Below are positions 9,459 to 19,438 of a stretch of DNA of 64,000 bases, in pieces. Position 1 is the first letter of the stretch. Every line of letters begins with the position of its first letter. Source of the stretch: Erwinia sp. ErVv1 (GTDB taxonomy: Bacteria; Pseudomonadota; Gammaproteobacteria; Enterobacterales; Enterobacteriaceae); contig NZ_CDPK01000016.1 of the NCBI RefSeq assembly GCF_900068895.1, forward strand, positions 8,974 to 72,973, in the 5' to 3' direction. Both the position numbers and the translations under genes were made by a program. The notes beneath the pieces are model-generated. The model was not told the DNA's origin. It saw nothing but the letters and a program-made list of their open reading frames with translations, and ran no database searches.

Positions 9459-11258
9459 CTATTTGCTGTCTTTACCGACATGGAGAATGGCAAGGAACGC
9501 TTCCTGAGGCAGCTCAACGTTACCGACCTGCTTCATGCGTTTCTTACCGTCTTTCTGTTTTTGCAGCAGCTTTTTCTTACGGCTCACATCCCCGCCGTAG
9601 CATTTAGCCAGGACGTTTTTACGCAGCTGCTTCACGGTAGAGCGGGCAATAATGTGGTTACCAATCGCCGCCTGAATAGCAATATCAAACTGCTGGCGCG
9701 GGATAAGCTCCTTCATTTTCTCCACCAGGTCACGTCCACGGTATGGAGCATTATCACGGTGGGTGATCAGCGCCAGCGCATCAACGCGCTCGCTGTTAAT
9801 CAGCACGTCTACGCGTACCATGTCGGAGGCCTGGAAGCGCTTGAAGTTATAATCCAGTGAGGCGTAACCGCGCGACGTCGACTTGAGACGATCGAAGAAG
9901 TCGAGCACCACTTCCGCCATGGGAATGTCATAGGTCAGCGCGACCTGATTACCGTGGTAGACCATATTGGTCTGTACGCCGCGTTTCTCAATACAGAGAG
10001 TAATCACGTTGCCAAGGTATTCCTGTGGCATCAGCATATGACATTCCGCAATCGGCTCGCGCAGCTCTTCAATATTATTCAGCGGCGGCAGCTTGGATGG
10101 GCTGTCTACATGAACCGTCTCACCCGACGTGGTGATCACTTCGTACACGACGGTTGGTGCGGTAGTAATCAGATCGAGATCGTATTCACGCTCCAGACGC
10201 TCCTGAATGATCTCCATATGCAGCAGGCCAAGGAAACCACAGCGGAATCCGAAACCCAGTGCCGTCGAACTTTCTGGCTCGTAGAACAACGACGCGTCAT
10301 TGAGGCTCAGCTTGCCCAGCGCATCACGGAAGGCTTCGTAGTCGTCTGAGCTGATGGGAAACAGCCCGGCGTAAACCTGCGGCTTCACTTTCTTAAAGCC
10401 CGGTAGCGACTTATCGGCGGGATTACGTGCCAGCGTCAGCGTATCGCCCACCGGAGCGCCCAGGATGTCCTTAATGGCGCAGACCAGCCAGCCAACTTCA
10501 CCACACTTCAGCACGTCGCGATCGACGCGTTTTGGCGTAAAAATACCCAGGCGGTCAGCGTTGTAGCTCTGCCCGGTACTCATGACTTTTACTTTTTCAC
10601 CCTTGCGCAGGGTGCCGTTTTTAACGCGGATCAGCGATACCACGCCCAGATAGTTATCGAACCATGAGTCGATAATCAGCGCCTGTAACGGCCCATCCGG
10701 GTCGCCTTCCGGTGGCGGAATGTCTCGCACCAGGCGTTCCAGCACGTCGGGCACGCCCACGCCGGTTTTCGCAGAGCAGCGAACGGCATCGGTGGCATCA
10801 ATCCCCACGATGTCTTCGATTTCCTGCGAGACGCGATCGGGATCGGCCGCGGGCAGATCGATCTTGTTCAGTACCGGTACAACTTCCAGATCCATTTCCA
10901 TCGCCGTGTAGCAGTTGGCCAGGGTCTGTGCTTCCACACCCTGCCCGGCGTCAACCACCAGCAGAGCGCCTTCACAGGCTGCCAGCGAGCGGGAAACTTC
11001 ATAAGAGAAGTCCACGTGGCCCGGCGTGTCGATAAAATTGAGCTGGTAAGTTTCACCGTCCAGCGCGTGATAGTCGAGCGTTACGCTCTGCGCCTTGATG
11101 GTAATGCCGCGTTCGCGCTCTAAATCCATAGAATCCAGAACCTGCGCCGCCATTTCACGTTCGGTCAGGCCGCCACAAATCTGAATTAAACGATCGGATA
11201 GCGTGGATTTGCCATGGTCGATATGAGCGATGATAGAAAAGTTTCTTATATGCTTCAT
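9459..11258 (-). CDS. lepA: translation elongation factor 4 (LepA)
   Basis: A 599-residue GTPase, the same length as E. coli LepA. The G domain starts with [14 protein letters not shown] (residues 11-24), then DTPGHVDF and NKIDLP; the C-terminal LepA-specific domain ends with [17 protein letters not shown]. LepA binds ribosomes and affects initiation and back-translocation. It is upstream of lepB in the same operon. A 332-base gap separates it from rseC. Confidence 0.97.
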   Translation of the reverse strand: MKHIRNFSIIAHIDHGKSTLSDRLIQICGGLTEREMAAQVLDSMDLERERGITIKAQSVTLDYHALDGETYQLNFIDTPGHVDFSYEVSRSLAACEGALLVVDAGQGVEAQTLANCYTAMEMDLEVVPVLNKIDLPAADPDRVSQEIEDIVGIDATDAVRCSAKTGVGVPDVLERLVRDIPPPEGDPDGPLQALIIDSWFDNYLGVVSLIRVKNGTLRKGEKVKVMSTGQSYNADRLGIFTPKRVDRDVLKCGEVGWLVCAIKDILGAPVGDTLTLARNPADKSLPGFKKVKPQVYAGLFPISSDDYEAFRDALGKLSLNDASLFYEPESSTALGFGFRCGFLGLLHMEIIQERLEREYDLDLITTAPTVVYEVITTSGETVHVDSPSKLPPLNNIEELREPIAECHMLMPQEYLGNVITLCIEKRGVQTNMVYHGNQVALTYDIPMAEVVLDFFDRLKSTSRGYASLDYNFKRFQASDMVRVDVLINSERVDALALITHRDNAPYRGRDLVEKMKELIPRQQFDIAIQAAIGNHIIARSTVKQLRKNVLAKCYGGDVSRKKKLLQKQKDGKKRMKQVGNVELPQEAFLAILHVGKDSK

Positions 11259-11590
11259 TTATATGAATATTTTCGCTTAAACGTTCGGTTTAGTTCTTGC
11301 GGTGAACATAACACTGGACACTTCACGCAATGTACCCGCCATCAATGAGCACGCATCTTACACTGTTAGCCCCCGCCACGAAAGAATTCACATACATAGC
11401 GGTTCATCAAATTATATACCCTGCCTGTTAATGCATTGCCTTCTGACTGGCGTACGCATGACAGCGCTGCATTTCATTGACCGTCTGACTGTGCGGGCGG
11501 TTAACGAAAGGAGCAGAGATCGGATAACGGGGGATAAGCCGATACCGGCTTCCCCTGAAGGGAGCCAGTGAAAGATGAACCGGGGCAGGA
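11259..11590 (-). other. rseC-lepA intergenic region
   Basis: 332 bases between rseC and lepA. I see no convincing gene. A promoter for lepA-lepB is likely here, but no clear -35/-10 pair stands out. Confidence 0.3.
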
Positions 11591-12049
11591 TTAGGTTTCA
11601 ACACGCAGGGCATCGGGTGGTAATGCGATGCTCAAAATGACGGGCTGGAAGGAGGCCGATTTACCCAAATAAACCGAGATCCCTTTGGCGATAATAAAAC
11701 CGCCTGTTCCGCCCAGCAGTGCGCCCGACGCTGCGGCCAAATCGCTGTGAAACAGCATTTGAAACAGGCCGGCCACCAGGAACAAGCCGACCAGCGGCGT
11801 CATATAGACCAGCAGGGCTGAGCTCAGCAGGCTTTTTTCAGCAATACCCAGCTCAATACGCTGACCAGCAATAAGCGGCTCGCTGCTTGCAACCGTCATC
11901 ACATGCGCATTTTTTGGCCCCAGCTTATTCAGTACCTGGCTTCCGCAGCCCTTGCGGGCTGAACAGCTACTACAGGAGGTTTTCATTTCCGAATGAAGCG
12001 TGGCTATGCCGTCCTTCCACGAAACGACCGTGGCCCATTCTCTCATCAT
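11591..12049 (-). CDS. rseC: SoxR-reducing / sigma-E regulator RseC
   Basis: A 152-residue inner-membrane protein of the RseC/MucC family. The N-terminal cysteine cluster (CSSCSARKGCG) is followed by the conserved VLNKLGP block and by two membrane segments (about 72-92 and 98-118). It is linked to the sigma-E operon and to the Rsx complex that reduces SoxR. It overlaps rseB by 4 bases and ends the rpoE-rseABC operon. Confidence 0.93.
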   Translation of the reverse strand: MMREWATVVSWKDGIATLHSEMKTSCSSCSARKGCGSQVLNKLGPKNAHVMTVASSEPLIAGQRIELGIAEKSLLSSALLVYMTPLVGLFLVAGLFQMLFHSDLAAASGALLGGTGGFIIAKGISVYLGKSASFQPVILSIALPPDALRVET

Positions 12050-12999
12050 CGCGCTGCTCCTAAAACAATGCCGTCAGTAATACGCTTAGCCGTTGAGGGG
12101 GGAAGTTCACCCACAAGGGTAATTTCAGTATTATCGCGTATTTCAGTCTGCACCGTACGGCGACCTGTGCGCAATAGCTGCGGAACGCTATTTTTATCGG
12201 CCGCGCTCACGTTGATGGAGAAGGTGAACAGGCCGTCTGAATAGAGCCGCGAATCCACCAGCTTATTCAGCGCCGGAATGCGTCGACGGCTTTCCGTCAG
12301 CTCTTTCATTCCGGCAGGGATCCAGCCGGGCTTCCAGTTAAACGTCACTTTCTCACCCACCGGCATTGAGAACGAAGGGGGCATGTTGGCTTTTTCCAGC
12401 CCCTGCATCATTCTGCGCACCCCATCGTCCACCGCGAAGCTGACAACACGATATTGCTCAAGCGTTTCACCATCATGGTCAAGGAGATCGATACGCAGGG
12501 GCAGCTTGGTTTCGCTGTCCAGCCAGACGATATAGCTGTAGCGGGTTCCGTCTCGCGCCACGATGCGGACGACTTCGCACAGCTGATCGGCAATGCGTGC
12601 ACGCCCTACTGGCACAAAATCGTAATTCTCAGCAACCTGCTGAAAATCGGCAAACACCAGTGAGGGAAGGGAATCAACAATATGGTCGCTGGTTAGCGTG
12701 AAGGGTTCAAGACCTGGCTCGAAGTAGCTAACTTCTTTGCCGCGCTGGATAACTTCGCGCCGGGGGCCATCCATCTGTAATAGCTGAGCGTAGACTTTAT
12801 CGTTGAGCACAGCATGACGGTAGCGCAGGGATTCAATCCCGAGCCTGGAAACGTTGATGTAGGCGAGTTCGTAATTAAGAGACTGGCTGGCCTGCTCCAT
12901 TTGTTGCAGAAGCGCCCCGGAGGTGGTTTCCGCCGGGGCGACTGAGGAGTACATCAGGCTGCCAGCCATAAGGCTGACGGCGCACCAAAGTTGCTTCAT
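12046..12999 (-). CDS. rseB: sigma-E factor regulatory protein RseB
   Basis: A 317-residue periplasmic protein with a signal peptide (about 1-23, ending VAPAE). RseB binds the periplasmic part of RseA and protects it from DegS; lipopolysaccharide intermediates release it. The MucB/RseB lipid-binding domain fills the first two thirds and the small C-terminal domain (VGEKVTFNWKPGWIP) the rest. Its ATG shares a base with the rseA stop codon. Length agrees with E. coli RseB. Confidence 0.95.
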   Translation of the reverse strand: MKQLWCAVSLMAGSLMYSSVAPAETTSGALLQQMEQASQSLNYELAYINVSRLGIESLRYRHAVLNDKVYAQLLQMDGPRREVIQRGKEVSYFEPGLEPFTLTSDHIVDSLPSLVFADFQQVAENYDFVPVGRARIADQLCEVVRIVARDGTRYSYIVWLDSETKLPLRIDLLDHDGETLEQYRVVSFAVDDGVRRMMQGLEKANMPPSFSMPVGEKVTFNWKPGWIPAGMKELTESRRRIPALNKLVDSRLYSDGLFTFSINVSAADKNSVPQLLRTGRRTVQTEIRDNTEITLVGELPPSTAKRITDGIVLGAAR

Positions 13000-13649
13000 T
13001 ACTGCTGCTGAATTCCTAACGACTGGTTACCAGGAACCTGAACGGCGGCCTGCTGCGCAGGGTTTTGTTCAAACTGAGCCTGGCCGGAATGCAGACGGCG
13101 CTGCAGTTCATAATCCTGGAGCATCGCGTTAACGCGGCGACGCTGATCCTGTACGCGCTGTGGGGCGCTGCTCATCTCAGCGCTCTCAGAGGGTACACCC
13201 AGGCTTACCGGCGAGGCCTGACCCATCATCGGCAGGGTGTTGAACACCGGTGCATCCGATCCCGTCTGACCATTCTGTGGCTGGTTGTAATGCTGCACAC
13301 CCACAATAACCGCCAGTGAAACACAGGCAGCCACACCAACCTGAGTAATCTGTGCCGCCCAGGGGCGCACTTTGTGCCAGAACGGCATATTCTCGTAGCG
13401 CTCCGGTTTGGGCTGCGCTTCAGGAATAAGCGGCGTCGTTTTGTTGCGCGGCTCACGTTCGATGGCCGCTGCGACACGGTCGGCGATATCAAAATGCATC
13501 ACCGGCGCAAGATCGCCACGCAGGGTATCGCGAATCAGGTGATAGCTTTCCCAGTTTTTCTGGAGCGTGGCGTCGTTAGACAAGGCTGACAAAACTTCGT
13601 TATCCAAAGTTTCCCCGTCCATTAAAGCGGAAAGTTGTTCTTTCTGCAT
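12999..13649 (-). CDS. rseA: anti-sigma-E factor RseA
   Basis: A 216-residue inner-membrane protein. The cytosolic N-terminal domain (MQKEQLSALMDGETLD) binds sigma-E; one membrane segment is at about 100-118 (VAACVSLAVIVGVQHY), and the periplasmic part is glutamine-rich. DegS and RseP cut it under envelope stress and free sigma-E. The gene lies 28 bases after rpoE. Length equals E. coli RseA. Confidence 0.96.
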   Translation of the reverse strand: MQKEQLSALMDGETLDNEVLSALSNDATLQKNWESYHLIRDTLRGDLAPVMHFDIADRVAAAIEREPRNKTTPLIPEAQPKPERYENMPFWHKVRPWAAQITQVGVAACVSLAVIVGVQHYNQPQNGQTGSDAPVFNTLPMMGQASPVSLGVPSESAEMSSAPQRVQDQRRRVNAMLQDYELQRRLHSGQAQFEQNPAQQAAVQVPGNQSLGIQQQ

Positions 13650-13677
13650 GCCTTATACCTTCCTGTATCCGCTATTT

Positions 13678-14253
13678 CTAGCGTTGGATAAGCGGTTGAA
13701 TTTTATTGTCGATAGCTTCGCGGGCACGGAAAATCCGGGACCGCACCGTACCTACCGGACACTCCATGATGCTGGCTATCTCTTCATAGCTCAGGCCATC
13801 CAGTTCCCTTAACGTAATTGCCATACGCAGGTCTTCGGGAAGTGTCTCAATGGTACGAAAAACTACCTGCTTCAGTTCTTCCGACAACATTAAGTTCTCA
13901 GGGTTCGAAATTTCTTTCAGTGCGCCTGCACTTTCAAAGTTTTCCGCATCAATTGCATCCACATCACTTGCCGGTGGACGACGCCCCTGAGCAACCAGGT
14001 AATTTTTAGCCGTGTTAACGGCAATTCTATAAAGCCAGGTATAAAATGCGCTGTCGCCCCGGAATGAATCCAGCGCGCGATACGCTTTTATAAACGATTC
14101 CTGAACAACGTCAGGTACGTCTCCCGAGGGTACATAACGGGAAACCAGACTGGCCACTTTGTGCTGGTAGCGAACCACCAGGAGGTTAAATGACTTCTGA
14201 TCGCCTTTCTGCACGCGCTCAACGAGAACGTGATCTGCTAACTGCTCGCTCAT
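13678..14253 (-). CDS. rpoE: RNA polymerase sigma-E factor (sigma-24)
   Basis: A 191-residue ECF sigma factor. Region 2 (FNLLVVRYQHKVASLV ... DVVQESFIKAYRAL ... FYTWLYRIAVNTAKN) and region 4 (LRELDGLSYEEIASIMECPVGTVRSRIFRARE) are both clear. The start at 14253 (MSEQLADHVLVERVQKGD) matches E. coli RpoE. The first base pairs of the frame overlap the stop of a short upstream reading frame (ATGA), pointing to coupled translation. It directs the envelope stress response and its own operon from the sigma-E promoter upstream. Confidence 0.97.
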   Translation of the reverse strand: MSEQLADHVLVERVQKGDQKSFNLLVVRYQHKVASLVSRYVPSGDVPDVVQESFIKAYRALDSFRGDSAFYTWLYRIAVNTAKNYLVAQGRRPPASDVDAIDAENFESAGALKEISNPENLMLSEELKQVVFRTIETLPEDLRMAITLRELDGLSYEEIASIMECPVGTVRSRIFRAREAIDNKIQPLIQR

Positions 14254-14351
14254 CTGAGGTAATGTCTCCCCCAATCTTTTCCAACGCATTGACGAACTAC
14301 CCGCAACAACTCATATTTTTTGAGCAAGCATCCGCTTAGAGTGATGATCAT
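14250..14351 (-). CDS. rseD: RseD-like leader peptide upstream of rpoE
   Basis: A 33-codon frame starting MIITLSGCLLKKYELLRVV and ending HYLR, whose TGA overlaps the rpoE start codon as ATGA. A short upstream gene coupled to rpoE (rseD) is known in E. coli, and position and overlap fit. The likely sigma-E promoter has its -35 upstream of and its -10 within this frame, so only transcripts from more distant promoters would carry the ATG. There is an in-frame stop just before the ATG. No strong ribosome binding site is seen. Confidence 0.5.
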   Translation of the reverse strand: MIITLSGCLLKKYELLRVVRQCVGKDWGRHYLR

Positions 14352-14363
14352 GAGTTAAGTTCC
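14336..14363 (-). promoter_or_regulatory. sigma-E-dependent promoter of rpoE operon
   Basis: On the minus strand GGAACTT (14363-14357), a 16-base spacer, then TCTAA (14340-14336). This matches the sigma-E consensus GGAACTT-N15-17-TCTRA and the known autoregulated rpoE promoter. Confidence 0.85.
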
Positions 14364-14703
14364 ATACGCTGTTATATGTGTGATGACGCTGTGCGAAGAA
14401 GAGAGCCGGTACGCATTTTTATGATTTCTATCCGGTTCAAGCAGCTACTGTTTTCTCTACTTCTACGCCTGGTGATGCAAAGTCCTGTTAACGCCGCAGA
14501 GTACCCCAACAGGCTCCCTTTTTCACCTTAAAATCTCGGCAATCCGCCGCTGTTCGCAATATTAACGTCGTCCTACGGGCTGCATAGCCAAATGACATCG
14601 TTTTTCAACGTCCTGGGCCCCTTATCCTCCCCCCTTTGAACAGGTGTTGTGCCAAAAAGGCTTTTTTTTCAGCGAAACTCGATGATATGCTCAGCAAACA
14701 GCC
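14364..14703. other. rpoE-nadB divergent intergenic region
   Basis: 340 bases between the sigma-E promoter and the NadR box. Further promoters for both directions are expected here; I could not single out any. No gene is supported. Confidence 0.3.
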
Positions 14704-14721
14704 TGTTTAGTATATTAAACA
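14704..14721 (+). promoter_or_regulatory. NadR operator upstream of nadB
   Basis: TGTTTA-GTATAT-TAAACA, an exact match to the NadR box TGTTTA-N6-TAAACA. It ends 2 bases before the nadB start codon, so bound NadR would block transcription of nadB when NAD is plentiful. Confidence 0.88.
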
Positions 14722-14723
14722 TC

Positions 14724-16334
14724 ATGACAACTTCCCCTGAATACAGCAGTGACGTATTAATCATCGGCAGCGGTGCCGCCGGGCTGGCACTGGCGCTGCG
14801 TCTGGCGCGAACGCATCAGGTTATCGTTCTGAGCAAGGAGAGCATTCACGAGGGGTCCACCCTCTATGCTCAGGGCGGGATAGCGGCAGTGTTCGACGAA
14901 ACAGACAGTATTGCCTCCCATGTCGAGGATACGCTGATCGCCGGGGGCGGACTCTGCGACCGCGAAACGGTCACTTTTGTCGCCAGCAATGCGCGGCACT
15001 GCGTTCAGTGGCTGATCGATAACGGTGTACCTTTTGATAAAGAGAGTCCGCTCAGCCCCACTGCCCGGTATCACCTGACGCGTGAGGGTGGTCACAGCCA
15101 CCGCCGTATTCTGCACAGCGCGGATGCCACAGGGCGATCGGTAGAAAACACGCTGGTGAGTCAGGCACTTCGCCACCCTAATATCCGGCTTATTGAGCGC
15201 TGTAATGCCGTGGATTTGATCGCGTCCGATCGGATTGGTCTGCCCGGCAAACGCCGCATCGTGGGTGCCTGGATCTGGAACCGCAACCGGGAACACGTTG
15301 AAACCTGGCGCGCCCGCACCGTAGTGCTGGCGACGGGCGGGGCTGCAAGGGTCTATCAGTATACGACTAACCCGGATGTTGCCTCCGGCGACGGTATTGC
15401 CATCGCGTGGCGGGCGGGCTGTCGGGTGGCCAATCTTGAATTCAATCAGTTTCATCCAACCTGCCTGTTCCATCCTCAGGCAAGAAATTTTCTGTTAAGT
15501 GAAGCATTACGAGGCGAAGGCGCGGTGCTGAAGCGCCCGGATGGAACGCGCTTTATGCCCGATTTCGATCCGCGCGCCGAGCTGGCCCCGCGTGATATCG
15601 TGGCGCGCGCCATCGACCACGAAATGAAGCGGCTGGGTGCAGACTGTATGTTTCTGGATATCAGCCATAAACCGGCGGATTTTATTCGTGCGCATTTTCC
15701 GACTATTACTGAGAAGCTCAGCACGCTGGGCATCGATTTGACCCGTGATGCCGTGCCGATTGTGCCGGCCGCACACTATACCTGTGGCGGTGTGATGGTT
15801 GATCGGCATGGACGCACGGACGTTGATGGCCTGTATGCCATTGGCGAGGTCAGCTATACGGGCCTACACGGGGCAAACCGGCTGGCTTCCAACTCGCTGC
15901 TGGAGTGCCTCGTCTACGGCTGGTCGGCCGCGGAAGAGATAAACCAGCATTTACAAGCCGTGCCACCCGTCGGGGATCTGCCAGTCTGGGATGAAAGTCG
16001 CGTTGACGACGCGGACGAGCGCGTGGTTATTCAGCATAACTGGCATGAGCTGCGGCTGTTGATGTGGGATTATATGGGTATTGTTCGCACCACCCGGCGC
16101 CTGGAGCGTGCACTGCGCCGCATCAGCATGCTTCAGCAGGAAATTGATGAGTATTACGCTCTCTTCCGCGTCTCCAGTGACCTGCTTGAACTGCGTAATC
16201 TGGTACAGGTTGCTGAACTGATGGTGCGCTGTGCGATGGCGCGGAAAGAGAGCCGCGGGCTACATTACCAGCTGGATTATCCTCACCCGCTGGCGGTGGC
16301 CGCCCCTACCATTCTGACGCCCGATCAGCGGTAA
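14724..16334 (+). CDS. nadB: L-aspartate oxidase
   Basis: A 536-residue FAD enzyme that oxidises L-aspartate to iminoaspartate, the first step of de novo NAD synthesis. The FAD-binding motif [17 protein letters not shown] is at about 11-27; [15 protein letters not shown], the FNQFHPT block and [17 protein letters not shown] are family signatures. The start at 14724 ([12 protein letters not shown]) agrees with E. coli NadB (540 residues); the longer frame upstream would run through the NadR box. Repression by NadR is likely. Confidence 0.96.
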   Translation: MTTSPEYSSDVLIIGSGAAGLALALRLARTHQVIVLSKESIHEGSTLYAQGGIAAVFDETDSIASHVEDTLIAGGGLCDRETVTFVASNARHCVQWLIDNGVPFDKESPLSPTARYHLTREGGHSHRRILHSADATGRSVENTLVSQALRHPNIRLIERCNAVDLIASDRIGLPGKRRIVGAWIWNRNREHVETWRARTVVLATGGAARVYQYTTNPDVASGDGIAIAWRAGCRVANLEFNQFHPTCLFHPQARNFLLSEALRGEGAVLKRPDGTRFMPDFDPRAELAPRDIVARAIDHEMKRLGADCMFLDISHKPADFIRAHFPTITEKLSTLGIDLTRDAVPIVPAAHYTCGGVMVDRHGRTDVDGLYAIGEVSYTGLHGANRLASNSLLECLVYGWSAAEEINQHLQAVPPVGDLPVWDESRVDDADERVVIQHNWHELRLLMWDYMGIVRTTRRLERALRRISMLQQEIDEYYALFRVSSDLLELRNLVQVAELMVRCAMARKESRGLHYQLDYPHPLAVAAPTILTPDQR

Positions 16335-17062
16335 AGGTAAAAATCCCGGGTCAGGCTACAGTGCGCGTCAGAATAGCGCTGGTCTGGCCCGCGAATGGTC
16401 ATACGATCGATCAACTGCTCGCCCTCGCGGGGCGATAGCGCCAGCATAACGCGATTGGGCGGGCGATTATCGTTATCGGAGATATCGGTACGAAAGCGCA
16501 AATGCCAGCCGCGCTGCTGCGCCAAATCGGCCAGCGCCTGGCCTGCGGCCGCGGGCAGGATCACGCAAAAAAAGCCCTCTTCCGCCACTAAGGTTTCCGC
16601 ACACGCCAGCAGTACATCATGGGTAAGACCGGTGGTATAGCGGGCGGCTGTCCGTTCAGGCGTGGCACAGTCAACGCCGGGCACAAAATAGGGTGGATTG
16701 CTGACAATCAGACTGTAGCGATGCTCGCACTGCTGCGCCCACCGCCGGATATCATCCTGCCAGATATGAATGCGATCGGCCCAGGGTGAGGCCTGCGCAT
16801 TTTCCTGCGCCTGCCCGGCGGCCTGCTCGTCCAGTTCAACCGCATCGATAATCGTCCCCTGCCCGGTTCGCTGTGCCAGCATCAGCGCGATCAGGCCGCT
16901 GCCGGTACCGATATCCAGTACCCTCTGCGCGCCTGCAACCGGGGCCCAGGCACCCAGAAGCACGCCATCCGTGCCCACTTTCATTGCGCAACGATCGTGA
17001 GCGACGAAAAATTGTTTAAAGGTAAATCCATTGGCGCGCAAAACCGCTTTATGCTGAGACAT
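16325..17062 (-). CDS. trmN: tRNA1(Val) (adenine37-N6)-methyltransferase
   Basis: A 245-residue SAM-dependent methyltransferase, the YfiC/TrmN family, that makes m6A37 in tRNA1(Val). The SAM-binding loop [19 protein letters not shown] and the catalytic motif NPPYF are visible, and the N-terminal block [20 protein letters not shown] is specific for the family. The start at 17062 (MSQHKAVLR) gives the E. coli length. It converges with nadB, overlapping its end by 10 bases, and is divergent from srmB. Confidence 0.94.
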   Translation of the reverse strand: MSQHKAVLRANGFTFKQFFVAHDRCAMKVGTDGVLLGAWAPVAGAQRVLDIGTGSGLIALMLAQRTGQGTIIDAVELDEQAAGQAQENAQASPWADRIHIWQDDIRRWAQQCEHRYSLIVSNPPYFVPGVDCATPERTAARYTTGLTHDVLLACAETLVAEEGFFCVILPAAAGQALADLAQQRGWHLRFRTDISDNDNRPPNRVMLALSPREGEQLIDRMTIRGPDQRYSDAHCSLTRDFYLYR

Positions 17063-17194
17063 TTGACTGACCTGAAGTGGAAACGGCGCTAGCATAGGAC
17101 AAAGCAGATGTAAGGAAAAGTCATAAAGGCCACACAAACAGATGAAGATTGCGGCCAATCTGTCTATAATCAGCGCCCCAAACTGAGGTAGAAC

Positions 17195-18520
17195 ATGACT
17201 GTAACCACTTTTTCCGAACTCGAACTTGATGAAAGCCTGCTGAGAGCCTTGCAGGACAAGGGCTTTACGCGCCCTACGGCTATCCAGGCCGCTGCGATCC
17301 CGCCTGCACTGGAGGGTCGCGACGTTCTGGGTTCGGCACCAACAGGTACAGGCAAAACAGCGGCATATTTGCTGCCTGCTCTACAGCATTTGCTCGATTT
17401 TCCCCGTAAGCAATCCGGTCCCCCGCGTATTCTGGTGGTGACGCCAACGCGTGAGCTGGCGATGCAGGTGGCCGATCAGGCCCGCGAGCTGGCTAAATAT
17501 ACGCACCTGGATATTGCCACCATCACCGGCGGCGTGGCCTATATGAACCATGCCGAAGTGTTCAGCGAAAACCAGGATGTGGTGGTTGCTACCACCGGTC
17601 GCCTGCTGCAATACATCAAAGAAGAAAACTTTGACTGCCGTGCGGTGGAAACGCTGATCCTCGACGAAGCCGACCGCATGCTGGATATGGGCTTTGCGCA
17701 GGATATCGAAACCATTTCTGCCGAAACCCGCTGGCGCAAGCACACCCTGCTTTTTTCTGCCACGCTGGAAGGCGATGCGATCAAGGACTTCTCCGACCGC
17801 CTGCTTAACGAGCCGGTTGAGATTGAGGCCGATCCCGCCCGTCGCGAACGCAAGAAAATTCTGCAGTGGTACTACCGTGCCGATGATATCAAGCATAAAA
17901 CGGCGCTGCTGATCCACCTGCTTAAGCAGACCGACGTTACCCGCTCCGTGGTCTTTGTACGCAAGCGCGAGCGCGTGCACGAGCTGTGCGGCTGGCTGCG
18001 CGAAGCCGGTATCAATACCAGCTACCTTGAGGGTGAGCTTGAGCAGTACAAACGTAACGAAGCGATCAAACGCGTCGTGGACGGGCGCGTTAACGTCATG
18101 GTGGCGACGGACATCGCCGCTCGCGGCATTGATATTGACGATGTCAGCCACGTATTTAACTTCGATATGCCGCATACCGCTGACATCTATCTGCACCGTA
18201 TTGGCCGCACGGGCCGCGCAGGTAAGAAAGGCACGGCGATCTCGCTGGTTGAGGCACATGACAATCTCCTGCTCGGAAAGGTTAGCCGTTACATTAACGA
18301 ACCGCTGAAAGCGCGCACCATTGATGAACTCCGCCCAACGACCCGACCGCCGAGCGAGAAACTCAGCGGTAAGCCGTCGAAGAAGGTGATGGCGAAACGC
18401 AAAGAGAAAAAAGAGAGCGAAGAGACGAAGCCGCGGGTGAAAAAACGCCATCGCGATGCGAAAAATATTGGTAAGCGTCGTAAGCCAAGCGGTACGGTGA
18501 ATGGCGACAGCGCAGAATAA
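17195..18520 (+). CDS. srmB: ATP-dependent RNA helicase SrmB
   Basis: A 441-residue DEAD-box helicase needed for early 50S assembly. Motifs in order: Q motif (GFTRPTAIQ), Walker A (APTGTGKT), [12 protein letters not shown] (ILDEADRM), SAT, and RIGRTGRAG; the C-terminal tail is rich in Lys/Arg. Length agrees with E. coli SrmB (444). The last 100 bases, the stop codon and the first part of the terminator hairpin are repeated about 1 kb downstream, so the normal terminator is cut off from this copy. Confidence 0.96.
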   Translation: MTVTTFSELELDESLLRALQDKGFTRPTAIQAAAIPPALEGRDVLGSAPTGTGKTAAYLLPALQHLLDFPRKQSGPPRILVVTPTRELAMQVADQARELAKYTHLDIATITGGVAYMNHAEVFSENQDVVVATTGRLLQYIKEENFDCRAVETLILDEADRMLDMGFAQDIETISAETRWRKHTLLFSATLEGDAIKDFSDRLLNEPVEIEADPARRERKKILQWYYRADDIKHKTALLIHLLKQTDVTRSVVFVRKRERVHELCGWLREAGINTSYLEGELEQYKRNEAIKRVVDGRVNVMVATDIAARGIDIDDVSHVFNFDMPHTADIYLHRIGRTGRAGKKGTAISLVEAHDNLLLGKVSRYINEPLKARTIDELRPTTRPPSEKLSGKPSKKVMAKRKEKKESEETKPRVKKRHRDAKNIGKRRKPSGTVNGDSAE

Positions 18521-18546
18521 AGCGCAAAAAAGAAAACCGCCTCACT
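18421..18546 (+). repeat. 126 bp direct repeat, copy A (srmB 3' end)
   Basis: This stretch recurs at 19439-19564 with only three differences in 126 bases. It holds the last 33 codons of srmB, its stop and the ascending arm of the terminator. The match stops inside the terminator hairpin (after CCGCCTCACT). The two copies flank the microcin islet. Confidence 0.93.
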
Positions 18547-18832
18547 TTGGACTGACTTCATAACGTTGCACGGTTTATCATGCGGCCATCAGTGCCTGGG
18601 TTCGTTACTCTACCGGACTCAGGCTTTTTAGTTTCTATGGTATTTTTCATTATTGTAATCGGTGCTCAGGGATTGCGATGCACGACTCACTGATATCTTT
18701 GTACTCTTTAAGGATTTCCGAAAATACCAGACTAATCTGTATCTGTCGCAATAATGACAGAAGTTTAACAGCAGGTTTGTTTTAAGAAAAATCAACAAAG
18801 ATAACAATGCCCGCCTATGCAGCGGGCTGTAA
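18547..18832. other. islet spacer without recognisable gene
   Basis: 286 bases between repeat copy A and the immunity-like gene. The minus strand near 18610-18640 holds a fragment resembling the end of an IS3-family transposase (KSLSPVE then stop), too short to be sure. A hairpin GCCCGC-ctatgca-GCGGGC at 18809-18827 may terminate the microcin operon. Confidence 0.35.
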
Positions 18833-18997
18833 TTATTTTCGATTATAAAGCCTGTACAAAATATAGCTAAACAATACTGCTATTACAGCAACCACTATTG
18901 CTTTAGCAAATAAATGAGTTGGCCTGTTCGTATAAACGCCATGCATGCTTATCAGCCAAAATAAAACTGACCACAGGAAGGGTTTTAATAACCCCAT
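18833..18997 (-). CDS. putative microcin immunity protein, two membrane helices
   Basis: A 54-residue frame (starting MGLLKPFLWSVLFWLI, ending YRLYNRK) too short to be noticed by most gene callers. Two hydrophobic helices at about 4-18 and 32-49 are joined by a short polar turn and followed by basic residues, like the small immunity proteins of class II microcins. The ATG is one base after the stop codon of the microcin-like gene, so the two are an operon. I do not recognise the sequence itself; the role rests on size, topology and position. The gene lies within an islet that interrupts the srmB terminator. Confidence 0.6.
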   Translation of the reverse strand: MGLLKPFLWSVLFWLISMHGVYTNRPTHLFAKAIVVAVIAVLFSYILYRLYNRK

Positions 18998-18998
18998 A

Positions 18999-19292
18999 TT
19001 ACCACCCGCATGTCACACCGTATGCAAACCCGGCTACAGAACCACCGGCAATAGCGCCGATTGCCCAACCGGGAACCGCTCCTATAACTGGCACAACCAC
19101 TGCACCACCGAGCATTCCGCCTGCTGCACCAGTAATAGCACCTTTGATAAATTCTTTACTTAAATCTTTCGGGTTGCAACCATAAAACTTTGCAAGCTCA
19201 TATCTGGCTATTTCCATCTGAATCATTTCATTCAGGTTCCCTCCTTTAGCACCCCCCACAGAAAAACTTTCATTACAGAGTAACTCTCTCAT
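18999..19292 (-). CDS. class II microcin-like bacteriocin precursor
   Basis: A 97-residue protein. Its first 14 residues, MRELLCNESFSVGG, align with the double-glycine leader of microcin V (MRTLTLNELDSVSGG): R2, L4, N7, E8, S11 and V12 agree. Cleavage after Gly-14 by a C39 peptidase transporter would leave 83 residues, with a charged N-terminal part and then a long glycine/alanine-rich hydrophobic region (residues 50-93), ending in TCGW. Two cysteines could form a disulfide. No C39 exporter gene is in this window. The ribosome binding site is weak. Directly followed by the immunity-like gene. The microcin call is inferred from leader, composition and context. Confidence 0.72.
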   Translation of the reverse strand: MRELLCNESFSVGGAKGGNLNEMIQMEIARYELAKFYGCNPKDLSKEFIKGAITGAAGGMLGGAVVVPVIGAVPGWAIGAIAGGSVAGFAYGVTCGW

Positions 19293-19438
19293 TTAAAGAT
19301 ACTTTTTTAGATTTAAGTAATATCGAATTAAGTTTATAGCCTTTTTAGGGTGTTTTTTTGTTAAGTAACTCTCGTTTTTATTTCATAAAAAATCCATTTT
19401 TTATATGTGGAGATATTATTTCTGATTTAGTAAGCTGG

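Noticed and set aside
17381-18451. 356-codon open frame antisense to srmB
   Set aside because: Shadow of the helicase gene, no start signal or known domain.
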